In this document: positions 1-7,600 of the stretch, piece after piece
Position numbering within the stretch: the first letter of the stretch is position 1
How the letters are laid out: the number at the start of each line of letters is the position of its first letter
Origin: Chthoniobacterales bacterium
GTDB lineage: Bacteria > Verrucomicrobiota > Verrucomicrobiae > Chthoniobacterales > UBA10450
Assembly: GCA_003244125.1 (NCBI GenBank)
Contig: QHBL01000002.1
Location: 3,684 to 16,792 of the forward strand
DNA length: 13,109 bases
Reading direction: 5' to 3'
Notes under the pieces: model-generated
What the model was told of the DNA's origin: nothing
Databases searched by the model: none
The model's input: only the letters and a program-made list of their open reading frames with translations
Position numbers and translations under genes: made by a program

Positions 1-1
1 C

Positions 2-472
2 CATAAAGGTGAGCTCATAGGCTTCATTAAGTTTCAGATCGACGATCGCTATGCTCGGATTACTTTAATCCTGGATAAGGTCACCCACCGAGACAAGTCG
101 CCTACTAACGGGCTGATCGCGAAGGCCGTGGAGATATGTGCCAGGCAAGCGATTCCTTTCTTAACTTATTACCTTTGGCGGAGAGGCGATCATGGAAAAT
201 TTCAGGAAAGCGTTGGATTCGAGAAAATCGCTACTCCCGAATACTTCGTTCCGTTAACGACACGCGGTAAACTCGCTCTCTCCTGCGGACTGCACAACGG
301 AGTAGCTGGACTGATTCCAGAGCGGTTGATCACTGAATTGCTGGCCCTGAGGGCAAGGTGGTACGAGAGGGGAGCTGCTGAGTTGGTAAAGACGGGGTCG
401 AAACGGCGGCCGGCCGCAAGGAACGAGCTCAACTCCTTGCCCGCGAACCGTCAACGCGCGGCAGCTGATTGA
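2..472 (+). CDS. GNAT-like acetyltransferase, C-terminal part (5' truncated by window edge)
   Basis: The frame is open from base 2 to a TGA at 470-472, giving 156 residues with no start needed inside the window. The true start therefore lies upstream, and the in-frame GTG at 128 is probably only an internal codon. The visible N-terminal part reads like the core of a GNAT or FemAB-type N-acyltransferase: a beta strand (GELIGFIKFQ), a helix after an SPTNGLIAKAVEIC segment, a strand (IPFLTYYLW), and the typical ending GKFQESVGFEK. The last 60 or so residues are basic and less distinctive. GNAT enzymes use acetyl-CoA or acyl-CoA; in polysaccharide loci they often acylate amino sugars. The stop lies directly ahead of the sulfotransferase gene, so the two are probably co-transcribed. 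The family call rests on fold-like pattern only, and the acyl-CoA loop is not clearly visible. Substrate unknown. Confidence 0.55.
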   Translation, partial: HKGELIGFIKFQIDDRYARITLILDKVTHRDKSPTNGLIAKAVEICARQAIPFLTYYLWRRGDHGKFQESVGFEKIATPEYFVPLTTRGKLALSCGLHNGVAGLIPERLITELLALRARWYERGAAELVKTGSKRRPAARNELNSLPANRQRAAAD

Positions 473-477
473 AGAAT

Positions 478-481
478 GAGG
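478..481 (+). promoter_or_regulatory. Candidate ribosome binding site GAGG for the first sulfotransferase
   Basis: GAGG is followed by 9 nt and then ATG at 491. The in-frame ATG at 476 has no comparable purine-rich block at normal spacing, so this site favours the downstream start. A short match alone is weak evidence. Confidence 0.4.
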
Positions 482-490
482 TTGTTCGGC

Positions 491-1480
491 ATGCAAGCAC
501 CTCCCATTTTCGTCGTTGGCCCTCATAGGGCTGGCAGTACTCTGTGGCATAATGTGATCGCATTACACCAGGGGATCCTGAGACTGCCAGAGCCCCGCTT
601 CATGGGTTCTGCCCGGCAAAAAGACTTTCGCTACTTTATCAGCAAAAGGGTTGGCGATCTTTCACGGGATGAGAACGTTGACAACTTGGTGCAGCTTTGC
701 TTCTCACGTCAGCCGGTCGCCGGGTTAGACGGCGCCTTCTGGAGGTTTGAAAACCTCGGAGTCAGGGCGGCCGATTCACGCCTGCATCATGCGGTTGCAG
801 AAAGGATCAAGAAATCTGATCGCAGCTTGGGAGCGATCGCGCGAGCAATCATCGAAGAGCTAACGCACTTTTGTGGTTGTAGCAGGGCGTGTGTGAAGTT
901 CCCTGTCGATATACGCCATACCCACGAGCTTATCCGTTGGTTTCCAGAAGCGAGGGTGGTGCACATTACGCGTGATCCTCGGGGACTTGCGATGTCAAAG
1001 GCGAACGATCCTTTTGGAACAGCTCTGAAGGTTAAAACGCATCCCAGCCTTTCCTACTTACTGCGAAAGGCGGCATTGTTGCACGTCGTGAAGGAGTATC
1101 GTGTCGCGGCGGGAATGCATGAACGACTTAAGCACATCAGCAACTATCGGTTGTTTCGGTATGAAGACTTGCTCGCATTCCCCGAGCGAACAATCCACCA
1201 ATTATGCGACTTTATCGGGATTGACTTCTCTCCCGAAATGCTCGCGCCGGAGCGCGGTCAACACGAGCATCAACCATCGAGCCTTACCGGCAAGCAGCAA
1301 AAAGCCTTCGATCCCGAAGCAGCTGTGCGATGGCGCAAGGTCATCTCGGCGATTGACAACTTTACTATTCTGGCTTTGACTAAAAGGAGCATGAAGCGGC
1401 TTGGGTACAAGCCCGACGTCCATCAGATTCTTCAGCGAGCCGAAGGGGTTTCCCTCGAAGTGCAAGCTCCGCGAGTTTGA
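491..1480 (+). CDS. Sulfotransferase family protein (first of three)
   Basis: This encodes a PAPS-dependent sulfotransferase of 329 residues, a normal length for the family. Near the N-terminus is the 5'-phosphosulfate-binding loop, PIFVVGPHRAGST (residues 5-17), with the expected R-x-G-S-T core. A second signature, ARVVHITRDPRGLAMSK (about 154-170), matches the 3'-phosphate-binding strand and loop with R161, D162 and P163. A later FRYEDLLAFPE segment is also typical of bacterial members. No signal peptide is seen, so it should act in the cytoplasm, transferring sulfate to a sugar, lipid-linked glycan or metabolite. I chose ATG 491 because GAGG at 478-481 sits 9 nt upstream; ATG 476 would add five residues and lies 3 nt after the upstream stop. 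Being in a glycosyltransferase cluster suggests a carbohydrate acceptor (inference). Confidence 0.85.
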   Translation: MQAPPIFVVGPHRAGSTLWHNVIALHQGILRLPEPRFMGSARQKDFRYFISKRVGDLSRDENVDNLVQLCFSRQPVAGLDGAFWRFENLGVRAADSRLHHAVAERIKKSDRSLGAIARAIIEELTHFCGCSRACVKFPVDIRHTHELIRWFPEARVVHITRDPRGLAMSKANDPFGTALKVKTHPSLSYLLRKAALLHVVKEYRVAAGMHERLKHISNYRLFRYEDLLAFPERTIHQLCDFIGIDFSPEMLAPERGQHEHQPSSLTGKQQKAFDPEAAVRWRKVISAIDNFTILALTKRSMKRLGYKPDVHQILQRAEGVSLEVQAPRV

Positions 1481-1513
1481 TCCCGGTAGTGTTGCCCCTA
1501 GTTGAATTAATCA

Positions 1514-1608
1514 GGAGAGGTGGCTGAGTGGTTTAAGGCAACAGCTTGAAAAGGCTGTATGCGTGTTTGTCAACGCATCGGAGGTTCGAATCCTTCCCCT
1601 CTCCGCCA
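1514..1608 (+). tRNA. tRNA-Ser-like gene (TGA in loop), irregular anticodon arm, CCA encoded
   Basis: The acceptor stem is GGAGAGG (1514-1520) paired with CCTCTCC (1598-1604), then discriminator G and an encoded CCA (1606-1608). The D arm has GCT...GGC. A long variable arm is a perfect 6-bp stem, ATGCGT (1559-1564) with ACGCAT (1573-1578), as in class II tRNAs (Ser, Leu). The T arm has GGAGG, loop TTCGAAT and CCTTC. Sequence similarity and the TTGAA loop point to serine with anticodon TGA. Two points are irregular. The anticodon stem ACAGC/GCTGT (1541-1545/1554-1558) closes an 8-nt rather than 7-nt loop, and one unpaired C (1597) sits between T stem and acceptor stem. With 7-nt counting, position 34-36 could even read GAA. 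It could be functional, decaying, or contain homopolymer errors (AAAA, CCCC). It lies between two same-strand cluster genes. Confidence 0.8.
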
Positions 1609-1659
1609 GCTCACGCGTCTTAGTAGTCGAGGTTCGTTTCGTAGTCAATCACCCAAGTC

Positions 1660-3534
1660 ATGCCAGGAGTAGTAGGCATAATCAGCGTCAAGCCGGCCGA
1701 ACAATGCCGGGATAGGCTGCGTGAAATGGTGGGCTCCATGCACCGCGAGCCGTTTTATACCTCCGGCCAGTACTGTGTCACTCAGCTCGGTTTCTACGCA
1801 GGGTGGGTTTCACATTCCGAATCAGCAGCTGCCGAACAGGTGTTCTTCAATGAGCGGCGGGACATCGCAGTGTTGCTAGCTGGCGAGTGCTTCCCATCAT
1901 CGGAATTGATGTCGGGCCTAAGGAGCAAAGGACATTTCTTCGAAGATGCATCGGGCGATTGGCTTCCGCACTTATACGAAGAATGCGGCGAACAATTCTT
2001 TTCCAAGCTGAACGGCCTCTTCAGCGGCGTCGTAGTCGATAATCGGGCAGGAAAGGTGTTCCTGTTTAATGACCGATATGGGATGGAGCGGTTGTACTTT
2101 CGCGCGGCAGGCGAGAGTTTCTACTTCGCGAGCGAAGCGAAAGCGCTACTAGCTGTAATTCCGGAAACGCGCGAGTTTGATATAGAGGGTGTCGCTCAGT
2201 ATCTCGCGTTTGGGTGCACTCTAAACGGGCGAACCTTATTTAAAGGTATACAGTTGTTGCCGCCAGCCGCCTGCTGGTGTTTCGAATCGCAAACGTGCCG
2301 TAGGTTAAGCTACTTTTCTCCCGAGGAGTGGGAAGGCCAGGAGCGCTTATGCCCGGAAGGGTTCGTCGAGGAATTCAGGCACACCCTGGCAGCGATTGTC
2401 CCGCGTTACTTCCAGTCTGCGAGCGCGGTGGGTATGTCCCTTACTGGTGGCATTGACTCGCGACTTGTCCTCGCCCACCTCCCGGCTGGCGTTACGCCCA
2501 TCTGTTACACCTTCTCCGGTAAAGACAGGGATGTTCTTGATGCGCGGCTGGCGGCGCGGCTCGCCCAGCTATGTGGGTATCCTTACCACATCTTGAAGAT
2601 AAGCGATCGCTTTCTCGCCGAATTCTCGAGTTATGCCGACGAGTGCGTCCATCTCACGGACGGAACCCTTGGCGTTCTCGGTTCTCACGAAATCTTCTAC
2701 AGTGAACTCGCGCGGCACCTTTCACCTGTCCGCGTGACAGGCGTTTTCGGCGGAGAAATAATGAGAGGCGTGTCATTCTTCAAGCCGCTGCATCTTTCCG
2801 CTTCGCTGATGACACCAGACATGCAGTCTTTAATTGCCGGCATCGCACCACCACATATTCGTCATGGGGACTCGCCGGCGAAGTTCGCGGCGTTTACCGA
2901 GATACCACAACGGCGATTTGGAGGCCCTGCCGCCAGCCGTTCTCATCTCTTATTTCGGACGCCGTATTTGGACAATGAATTCGTCGCCCTCATGTTCCGA
3001 GCGCCACAGCCTTCTGCACTACGAGACCCGGCGCGCGCCCTTTTGATGGAGAGCAAAAAACAAGGTCTGGCGCGACTGCCGACCGATCGAGGAACGGTTA
3101 GTGATAAACCAGGTGTGGCGGGTTCCCTGTGGCGGTTGATTAGCGAATTGACGTTCAAGCTGGACTACTATGAGAGTGAGGGGCTCCCTCCATCACTCCG
3201 CCGCATCGAACCTATGCTTGGTAGCTTGACGGCGGGCCTGAAGATTTCTGGTTTACATAAACACTTGCATTATCGTTCTTGGTTTCAGAAGGAACTGGCC
3301 TCCCTGGTGACGGAACGGGTGGCTCGCGCCTCGCAAATGCAAAGCGAAATCTGGAACAGGCAGTTTCTTCGTGGTCTTGCCCGGGACCATCAAACCGGCC
3401 GTCAAAATTATCTCCATGAGATCAACGCGGTACTCACGCTTGAGGCGGTGGAACGTCTTCTGCTGAATACCAAGTCACGGCCGCCAACACGCGCTGAGAC
3501 ACCCCTCGCGCGCGTTGCGGAAATATCACGCTGA
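1660..3534 (+). CDS. Asparagine-synthetase-like protein with inactivated glutaminase domain
   Basis: The protein has 624 residues, the usual length of AsnB-type proteins. Residues 1-190 or so form a class II glutamine amidotransferase-like domain, with the late signature NDRYGMERLYF (137-147) and FASEAKALL after it. Residues from about 235 on form the ATP-pyrophosphatase synthetase domain, with the PP-loop SLTGGIDS (260-267). The N-terminus reads MPGVVGI, whereas active members start MCGI with Cys2 as nucleophile. A TAG at 1642-1644 in frame rules out an upstream start that restores it. The NGEIYN-type glutamine-site motif is also replaced (LAGECFP), and the usual later SGEGSDE motif is degenerate (TGVFGGEIMRG, 360-369). 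The family adenylates a carboxylate and forms an amide; without Cys2 this one would need free ammonia or another amine, as in beta-lactam synthetase. It may amidate uronic acids or modify another molecule (inference). No clear Shine-Dalgarno precedes ATG 1660. Confidence 0.85.
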   Translation: MPGVVGIISVKPAEQCRDRLREMVGSMHREPFYTSGQYCVTQLGFYAGWVSHSESAAAEQVFFNERRDIAVLLAGECFPSSELMSGLRSKGHFFEDASGDWLPHLYEECGEQFFSKLNGLFSGVVVDNRAGKVFLFNDRYGMERLYFRAAGESFYFASEAKALLAVIPETREFDIEGVAQYLAFGCTLNGRTLFKGIQLLPPAACWCFESQTCRRLSYFSPEEWEGQERLCPEGFVEEFRHTLAAIVPRYFQSASAVGMSLTGGIDSRLVLAHLPAGVTPICYTFSGKDRDVLDARLAARLAQLCGYPYHILKISDRFLAEFSSYADECVHLTDGTLGVLGSHEIFYSELARHLSPVRVTGVFGGEIMRGVSFFKPLHLSASLMTPDMQSLIAGIAPPHIRHGDSPAKFAAFTEIPQRRFGGPAASRSHLLFRTPYLDNEFVALMFRAPQPSALRDPARALLMESKKQGLARLPTDRGTVSDKPGVAGSLWRLISELTFKLDYYESEGLPPSLRRIEPMLGSLTAGLKISGLHKHLHYRSWFQKELASLVTERVARASQMQSEIWNRQFLRGLARDHQTGRQNYLHEINAVLTLEAVERLLLNTKSRPPTRAETPLARVAEISR

Positions 3535-3552
3535 CTGCCGGATTGTTTGTTG

Positions 3553-4254
3553 ATGGCTATTCTCTGTCGAAAGCTCCGTCTCCTATTCATTATGACTCCA
3601 CGCACCGCCTGTACCGCGGTGGGTAACCTGCTGCTGGCGGAATATGGGGGTGAGTACCTGCCCGAAAACGATATCGTAGACGACCGTGGCCGAATTACCG
3701 TGCAAAGGAAGCACAGCACTCTGGCGCAGATCCTTGAGCATCAGCTCCTCTCGCCGACCGACGCTCGAGACTACCTGAAGTTTGCCGCCGTCCGCAATCC
3801 CTTTGACAGTCTCGTTTCGCTCTACATCAAGCAGCGAACCAAGTATCAGCCTTTGCTTCAGGATCCCGACTCATGGGTGAACCGGCAACCGGCGTATGCC
3901 GCAACGATGAAATATGCCTGCACGCATTCATTCAAGGCATGGCTATTTCGGAAATGTCGCAAGCAGATGGTGAAGCGTTTGATGGGAATTCCGCCCTCGA
4001 TGTTCCTCGAGTACACCAGTGGAGCCGATCGCATCATTCGATATGAAAGTATTGAGGCGGAGTTAGGAAGCGTCTTGGCCGAGGCCGGGGTAGCCGGAGA
4101 GGTCAAGTTGCCGATGAGCAATAGGACGGAAGAACGGACTACAGAAGATTACCGGACGTGGTACTCCCGCTCGGCCGCATTGGCAGTGCGGCTGGCTTTT
4201 TCCGATGACCTGAAAAACTACGGCTATCAATTCCAGGCTACTGAGATTCTGTAA
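3553..4254 (+). CDS. Short, divergent sulfotransferase family protein (second of three)
   Basis: This is a 233-residue protein, at the short end for sulfotransferases. The N-terminal strand and loop LLFIMTPRTACTAVG (10-24) fits the phosphosulfate-binding loop, with PRTACTA replacing the more usual PRSGTT or KTGGT forms. A second signature, FAAVRNPFDSLVSLY (77-91), is a clear 3'-phosphate-binding motif with R81, N82, P83 and the family-typical serine residues. FIRYES-like text (RIIRYESIEAEL) near residue 165 matches the conserved RYE(D/S) helix. ATG 3553 is preferred over the TTG codons at 3547 and 3550. It begins 18 nt after the Asn-synthetase-like gene and ends 12 nt before the GT9 gene, so it is part of one transcript. 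Acceptor is unknown; location suggests a carbohydrate or lipid-linked sugar. Confidence 0.75.
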   Translation: MAILCRKLRLLFIMTPRTACTAVGNLLLAEYGGEYLPENDIVDDRGRITVQRKHSTLAQILEHQLLSPTDARDYLKFAAVRNPFDSLVSLYIKQRTKYQPLLQDPDSWVNRQPAYAATMKYACTHSFKAWLFRKCRKQMVKRLMGIPPSMFLEYTSGADRIIRYESIEAELGSVLAEAGVAGEVKLPMSNRTEERTTEDYRTWYSRSAALAVRLAFSDDLKNYGYQFQATEIL

Positions 4255-4266
4255 GGGTTACTTTCT

Positions 4267-5199
4267 GTGAATGTCTTAATTGTAAAGCTAGGGGCGACGG
4301 GCGACGTAGTTAGAACCACACCCTTGTTGCGGCGGTTTTGTGGGATGCAACTAAGCTGGTTAACTACTCGCCAGAACGCCGTGCTGCTTCAAGGGTTGGA
4401 CTGCAATGTCCGAATTGTCGCGTGGGAAGACCGCGAACTACTTTATAGAGACCAGTATGACCTGGTGATCAATCTGGAGGATACAATCGATGTAGCGATG
4501 GCTCTGCGGAACCTTTCAAGTGGGCAGTGGTTCGGTGCTTATGCCCGAAATGATCGCTTGTGCTATACCGATGACTCCCACGGCTGGTTTGATATGAGCC
4601 TGATCAGTTCCTATGGTCGCGAAGAAGCTGACCGACTGAAGCTGCGGAACCGCCGTAGTTACCAGGAGCTTGTCTTCGAGGGACTTGGGTTCTCATTCCG
4701 AGGCGAGGAGTATTTGCTCCCAGCGCCGGTGGATACCGGCTTCGTTGGCGATGTTGCCGTTGCTGCCGAAGCGGGACCAGTATGGCCAATGAAAAAGTGG
4801 GCCCATTATGGCCAACTCAAGCAACGCTTGGAGGAACAAGGACTAATCGTCAACGTGCTTCCGAGAAGGGGCTCGCTGCTCGAGCATCTCGGTGACATTT
4901 ATGGCCATAAATGCCTTGTGGGAGGAGACACTCTTCCGATGCATCTCGCCTTGGGGGCGGGCAAGCATAGCGTGACACTTTTTAATTGCACGAGTCCGTG
5001 GGAGATTTACGACTACGGTTTACAGATTAAGTTGGTGTCGCCACTACTTGAGCAATTCTTTTATAGCCGCGCGTACGATGTTCGAGCCACCACGGCGATT
5101 ACTTTGGAAGAAGTAGTCGAGACTGTGACCACGACGGTGCGCAAGAGCAGGCAAAAGCAATTAGTCGCGCAAGGCGTTTCCGATGAGCAGCTCCTGTAA
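4267..5199 (+). CDS. Glycosyltransferase family 9 (heptosyltransferase-like)
   Basis: A 310-residue GT-B enzyme related to ADP-heptose:LPS heptosyltransferases. The N-terminus MNVLIVKLGATGDVVRTTP is the family's characteristic first strand and loop (I-x-x-x-G-D-x-x-x-T-x-P). The donor-binding C-terminal half carries GGDTLPMHLALGAG (219-232), followed by VTLFNCTSPWEIYDYG, both diagnostic. PMKKWAHYGQLKQRL corresponds to the usual W-x-x-x-x-(F/Y)-x-x-L segment. The start is GTG 4267, supported by AAGGG at 4253-4257, which overlaps the upstream stop codon. It probably transfers a sugar from a nucleotide donor to a lipid-linked acceptor at the cytoplasmic face; heptose is not assured, because distant GT9 members in polysaccharide loci use other sugars. 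The 3' end overlaps the next gene by 17 nt, indicating tight co-expression. Confidence 0.88.
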   Translation: MNVLIVKLGATGDVVRTTPLLRRFCGMQLSWLTTRQNAVLLQGLDCNVRIVAWEDRELLYRDQYDLVINLEDTIDVAMALRNLSSGQWFGAYARNDRLCYTDDSHGWFDMSLISSYGREEADRLKLRNRRSYQELVFEGLGFSFRGEEYLLPAPVDTGFVGDVAVAAEAGPVWPMKKWAHYGQLKQRLEEQGLIVNVLPRRGSLLEHLGDIYGHKCLVGGDTLPMHLALGAGKHSVTLFNCTSPWEIYDYGLQIKLVSPLLEQFFYSRAYDVRATTAITLEEVVETVTTTVRKSRQKQLVAQGVSDEQLL

Positions 5200-6466
5200 C
5201 CCCACGGCTTTTTCGCAGACCGGGCATGGCCTCGATGGCCTGCAGGCAGCCGCAGATCTCGCGCCGAGGCCGGTGGCTCTTCTAACAGCGGGTAGAGATA
5301 AACCGTACGCGCTTGGTCTGGCATCGGCTCTTGTTCAAGCCGGCATAAGTTTTGACTTCATCGGAAGTGACTTAGTCGATGGGCCAGAGTTGCATGACAA
5401 CCCGATGGTTCGGTTTCTGAAAATGCGCGATCAGCAGGCAGATGCAGGCCTTGTTGAAAAGATTGCCAGAATCATCAGGTATTACGCTCGGCTGTTCCTA
5501 TATGCTTGTCGCGCCAAACCCCGGTTGTTCCACCTGTTGTGGAACAACAAAATTGAGTGGTTCGATCGCACTATTCTGATGCTCTATTATCGGTTGCTGA
5601 GGAAGAAAATCGTTCTAACAGTCCACAACGTGAACGCGGGCAGGCGAGATGAAACGGACTCGGCTTTCAACCGGATGACTTTGCGCACCCAGTACAAGCT
5701 TACAGATCATTTGTTCGTTCACACCGCGAAAATGAAGGATGAGTTAATCCGGGACTTCGCCATCCCTGACTCCAGAGTGACAGTGATCCCGTTCGGCATT
5801 AACAACACGGTGCCAAATACAACACTTTCTTCCGCTGAAGCTAAACGGCGTCTTGGGTTGCGGCGCCAAAAGACCATGCTTTTTTTTGGAAACATCGCTC
5901 CATATAAAGGTCTGGAGTTTTTAGTTAGTGCGTTTGAAGAGCTAGCAGCGAAGCAGGACTACGTTCTGGTGATTGCAGGCGCTCCTAAGTGGACGGAAGA
6001 GTACTGGTCCAAGGTAAAGGCGATGATTGATCGCAGCGAGGTTAGAGATCGTATCATTCAACGGATAGAATATGTTCCTGATGCGGAAACCGAGGTATAC
6101 TTCAAGGCGACAGACGTCCTAGTATTGCCTTATACCCATGTATTTCAAAGCGGAGTGCTGTTCTTGAGCTATAGCTTCGGATTGCCAGCGATTGTGACGG
6201 ACGTGGGCTCGCTTAAAGAAGAAGTGGTGCAAGGGGAAACCGGGTTCGTCTGTCCGCCGTGTGATGCAGGCAGCCTCGCGCGAACGATTGCTGGCTATTT
6301 CGAAAGCGAACTGTTTCATCAGCTCGAACAGCGGCGCCCTGACATTAAGAAGTATGCGAATGAGCGATACTCGTGGGCCAGGGTCGCGGATTTAACGACA
6401 GAAGTGTACTCGAGACTTCTCACAAACTGCCCGGCCTCGGTGGCCGACGAAGCTGTCGCTGTTTAA
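5183..6466 (+). CDS. Glycosyltransferase family 4
   Basis: A 427-residue GT-B retaining glycosyltransferase. The N-terminal acceptor domain includes the segment HLLWNNKIEWFDR and KIVLTVHNVNAG, and then a DHLFVHTAKMKDELI helix. The donor domain starts near VTVIPFGINN and has the phosphate-binding segment GNIAPYKG (236-243). The nucleotide-sugar signature runs FQSGVLFLSYSFGLPAIVTD (321-340), followed by GSLKEEVVQGETGFV; where many relatives have an E-x-x-x-x-x-x-E pair, here the first glutamate appears changed to a Q-S-G context, which is common in a GT4 subset. The start ATG at 5183 lies inside the end of the GT9 gene (17-nt overlap), suggesting coupled translation. Probable role is adding one sugar to the repeat unit. 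A perfect 10-bp inverted repeat lies within the coding sequence at 5524-5548. Confidence 0.9.
   Translation: MSSSCNPTAFSQTGHGLDGLQAAADLAPRPVALLTAGRDKPYALGLASALVQAGISFDFIGSDLVDGPELHDNPMVRFLKMRDQQADAGLVEKIARIIRYYARLFLYACRAKPRLFHLLWNNKIEWFDRTILMLYYRLLRKKIVLTVHNVNAGRRDETDSAFNRMTLRTQYKLTDHLFVHTAKMKDELIRDFAIPDSRVTVIPFGINNTVPNTTLSSAEAKRRLGLRRQKTMLFFGNIAPYKGLEFLVSAFEELAAKQDYVLVIAGAPKWTEEYWSKVKAMIDRSEVRDRIIQRIEYVPDAETEVYFKATDVLVLPYTHVFQSGVLFLSYSFGLPAIVTDVGSLKEEVVQGETGFVCPPCDAGSLARTIAGYFESELFHQLEQRRPDIKKYANERYSWARVADLTTEVYSRLLTNCPASVADEAVAV
5524..5548 (+). repeat. Perfect 10-bp inverted repeat (hairpin) inside the GT4 gene
   Basis: GTTGTTCCAC at 5524-5533 is exactly complementary to GTGGAACAAC at 5539-5548, with a 5-nt loop CTGTT. 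It lies in codons for the segment RLFHLLWNNK. No T tract follows on either strand, so it is not a normal terminator. It may be chance or an mRNA structure. Confidence 0.6.
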
Positions 6467-6492
6467 CGCAGGTATAGCTCGCGACTGAGTCC

Positions 6493-7560
6493 GTGGCGCC
6501 ACTTGTTTCCATCTTAATTCCGGCATACAACGCGCAGGCATGGATTGCTGACAGCATCGACTCGGCATCCGCTCAAACCTGGCGCCGGAAAGAAATCATC
6601 GTTGTCGACGACGGTTCGCGCGATCGCACCTACGCAGTGGCGCGAACATACTCCTCTCCGAGTGTGCGAGTGGTCACGCAGGAAAATCGGGGCGCGTCGG
6701 CGGCCAGGAACGAAGCCTTCCGTCTTTGCCAGGGAGATTACATTCAATGGCTCGATGCCGATGATCTTCTTGCGCCGGAGAAAATAGCCAGGCAAATGCG
6801 GGCAGTAGAGGAGGGCATCGGGGAACGGACCATGCTTTCTTCAGCATACGGCTCCTTCATGTATCGGGTTTCGCGCGCTCAGTTCTGCCCTACGCCGCTC
6901 TGGTGCGACCTGTCACCCCTTGAATGGTTATTGCGAAAAATGGCTCAGAATCTTCACATGCAAACCGCGACGTGGCTGGTGGGCCGCATCTTAACAGAGG
7001 CCGCCGGTCCATGGGATACGCGCTTATCCCTGGATGACGATGGGGAATATTTCAGCCGAGTTTTACTGGCGAGCACGGGCGTTCACTTTCTATCCGATGC
7101 CAGGGTATTCTACCGTGCATCAGGGACTGGGAGTTTAAGTTTCGTGGATCACTCTGAGAAGAAGCTGGAGTCGCAGCTTCTATCGGTGGAGGCGCATTTG
7201 CGCTATCTCCAGTCAATGGAAAAAAGCGAGAGGGTTACGGAGGCTTGCCTGCGTTACTTGCAAAGTCGCTTTGTTAACTTTTATCCTGAAGCTCCCCGGC
7301 TCGCGCAGCGGCTGCAAGAACTTGCTACCAGCCTTGGTGGCCATCTTCAGATTCCTCCGCTGGGTTGGAAATTTGCCTGGCTTGCGCCGATGTTCGGCTA
7401 CGCAGCTGCTAAATCAGCCCGCGAGTTCTTCCGCGCGCTCAAGTGGTCGAGCATCCGCCTTTTTGACCGCGCGCTATGGTATCTCGAACGGGCGCGGCTG
7501 CGAGGTAGCAGTGACAAAAGTGAGGCAAAGATGGGCGCGCGAGTGCGTGCGGAAAGGTGA
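6493..7560 (+). CDS. Glycosyltransferase family 2
   Basis: A 355-residue GT-A inverting glycosyltransferase. Residues 4-15 (LVSILIPAYNAQ) and 35-45 (IIVVDDGSRDR) form the nucleotide-binding start of the fold. QENRGASAARNEAF follows, then the metal-binding DxD within WLDADD (86-91). A later WDTRLSLDDDGEYFSRVL segment supplies the acidic catalytic-base region seen in family members. No membrane spans are evident at the C-terminus, which is instead arginine- and lysine-rich after residue 310, suggesting peripheral contact with the membrane. The start GTG 6493 gives the expected family N-terminus; the gene begins 26 nt after the GT4 stop. Likely role is a sugar transfer in the repeat unit; donor and linkage cannot be told from sequence. 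Confidence 0.9.
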   Translation: MAPLVSILIPAYNAQAWIADSIDSASAQTWRRKEIIVVDDGSRDRTYAVARTYSSPSVRVVTQENRGASAARNEAFRLCQGDYIQWLDADDLLAPEKIARQMRAVEEGIGERTMLSSAYGSFMYRVSRAQFCPTPLWCDLSPLEWLLRKMAQNLHMQTATWLVGRILTEAAGPWDTRLSLDDDGEYFSRVLLASTGVHFLSDARVFYRASGTGSLSFVDHSEKKLESQLLSVEAHLRYLQSMEKSERVTEACLRYLQSRFVNFYPEAPRLAQRLQELATSLGGHLQIPPLGWKFAWLAPMFGYAAAKSAREFFRALKWSSIRLFDRALWYLERARLRGSSDKSEAKMGARVRAER

Positions 7561-7600
7561 GTCCGAAGCATCCGGAGGTTTCGACGAGGCATTATTTAAA

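Noticed and set aside
1514..1608. tRNA as selenocysteine tRNA or as an integration (attachment) site
   Set aside because: No TCA anticodon is in the loop and an eighth acceptor pair (T1521 with C1597) is not possible. No second copy of the tRNA 3' end and no integrase were seen.
1660..3534. Lasso-peptide cyclase in a lasso-peptide cluster
   Set aside because: An Asn-synthetase homologue is the only matching part; no leader-peptide protease, precursor-recognition protein or short precursor gene was found, and the neighbours are glycan genes.
7271..7600. N-terminal extension of the third sulfotransferase
   Set aside because: The open frame here lies over the GT2 gene, whose protein motifs and length are convincing, and the extension resembles no sulfotransferase N-terminus.
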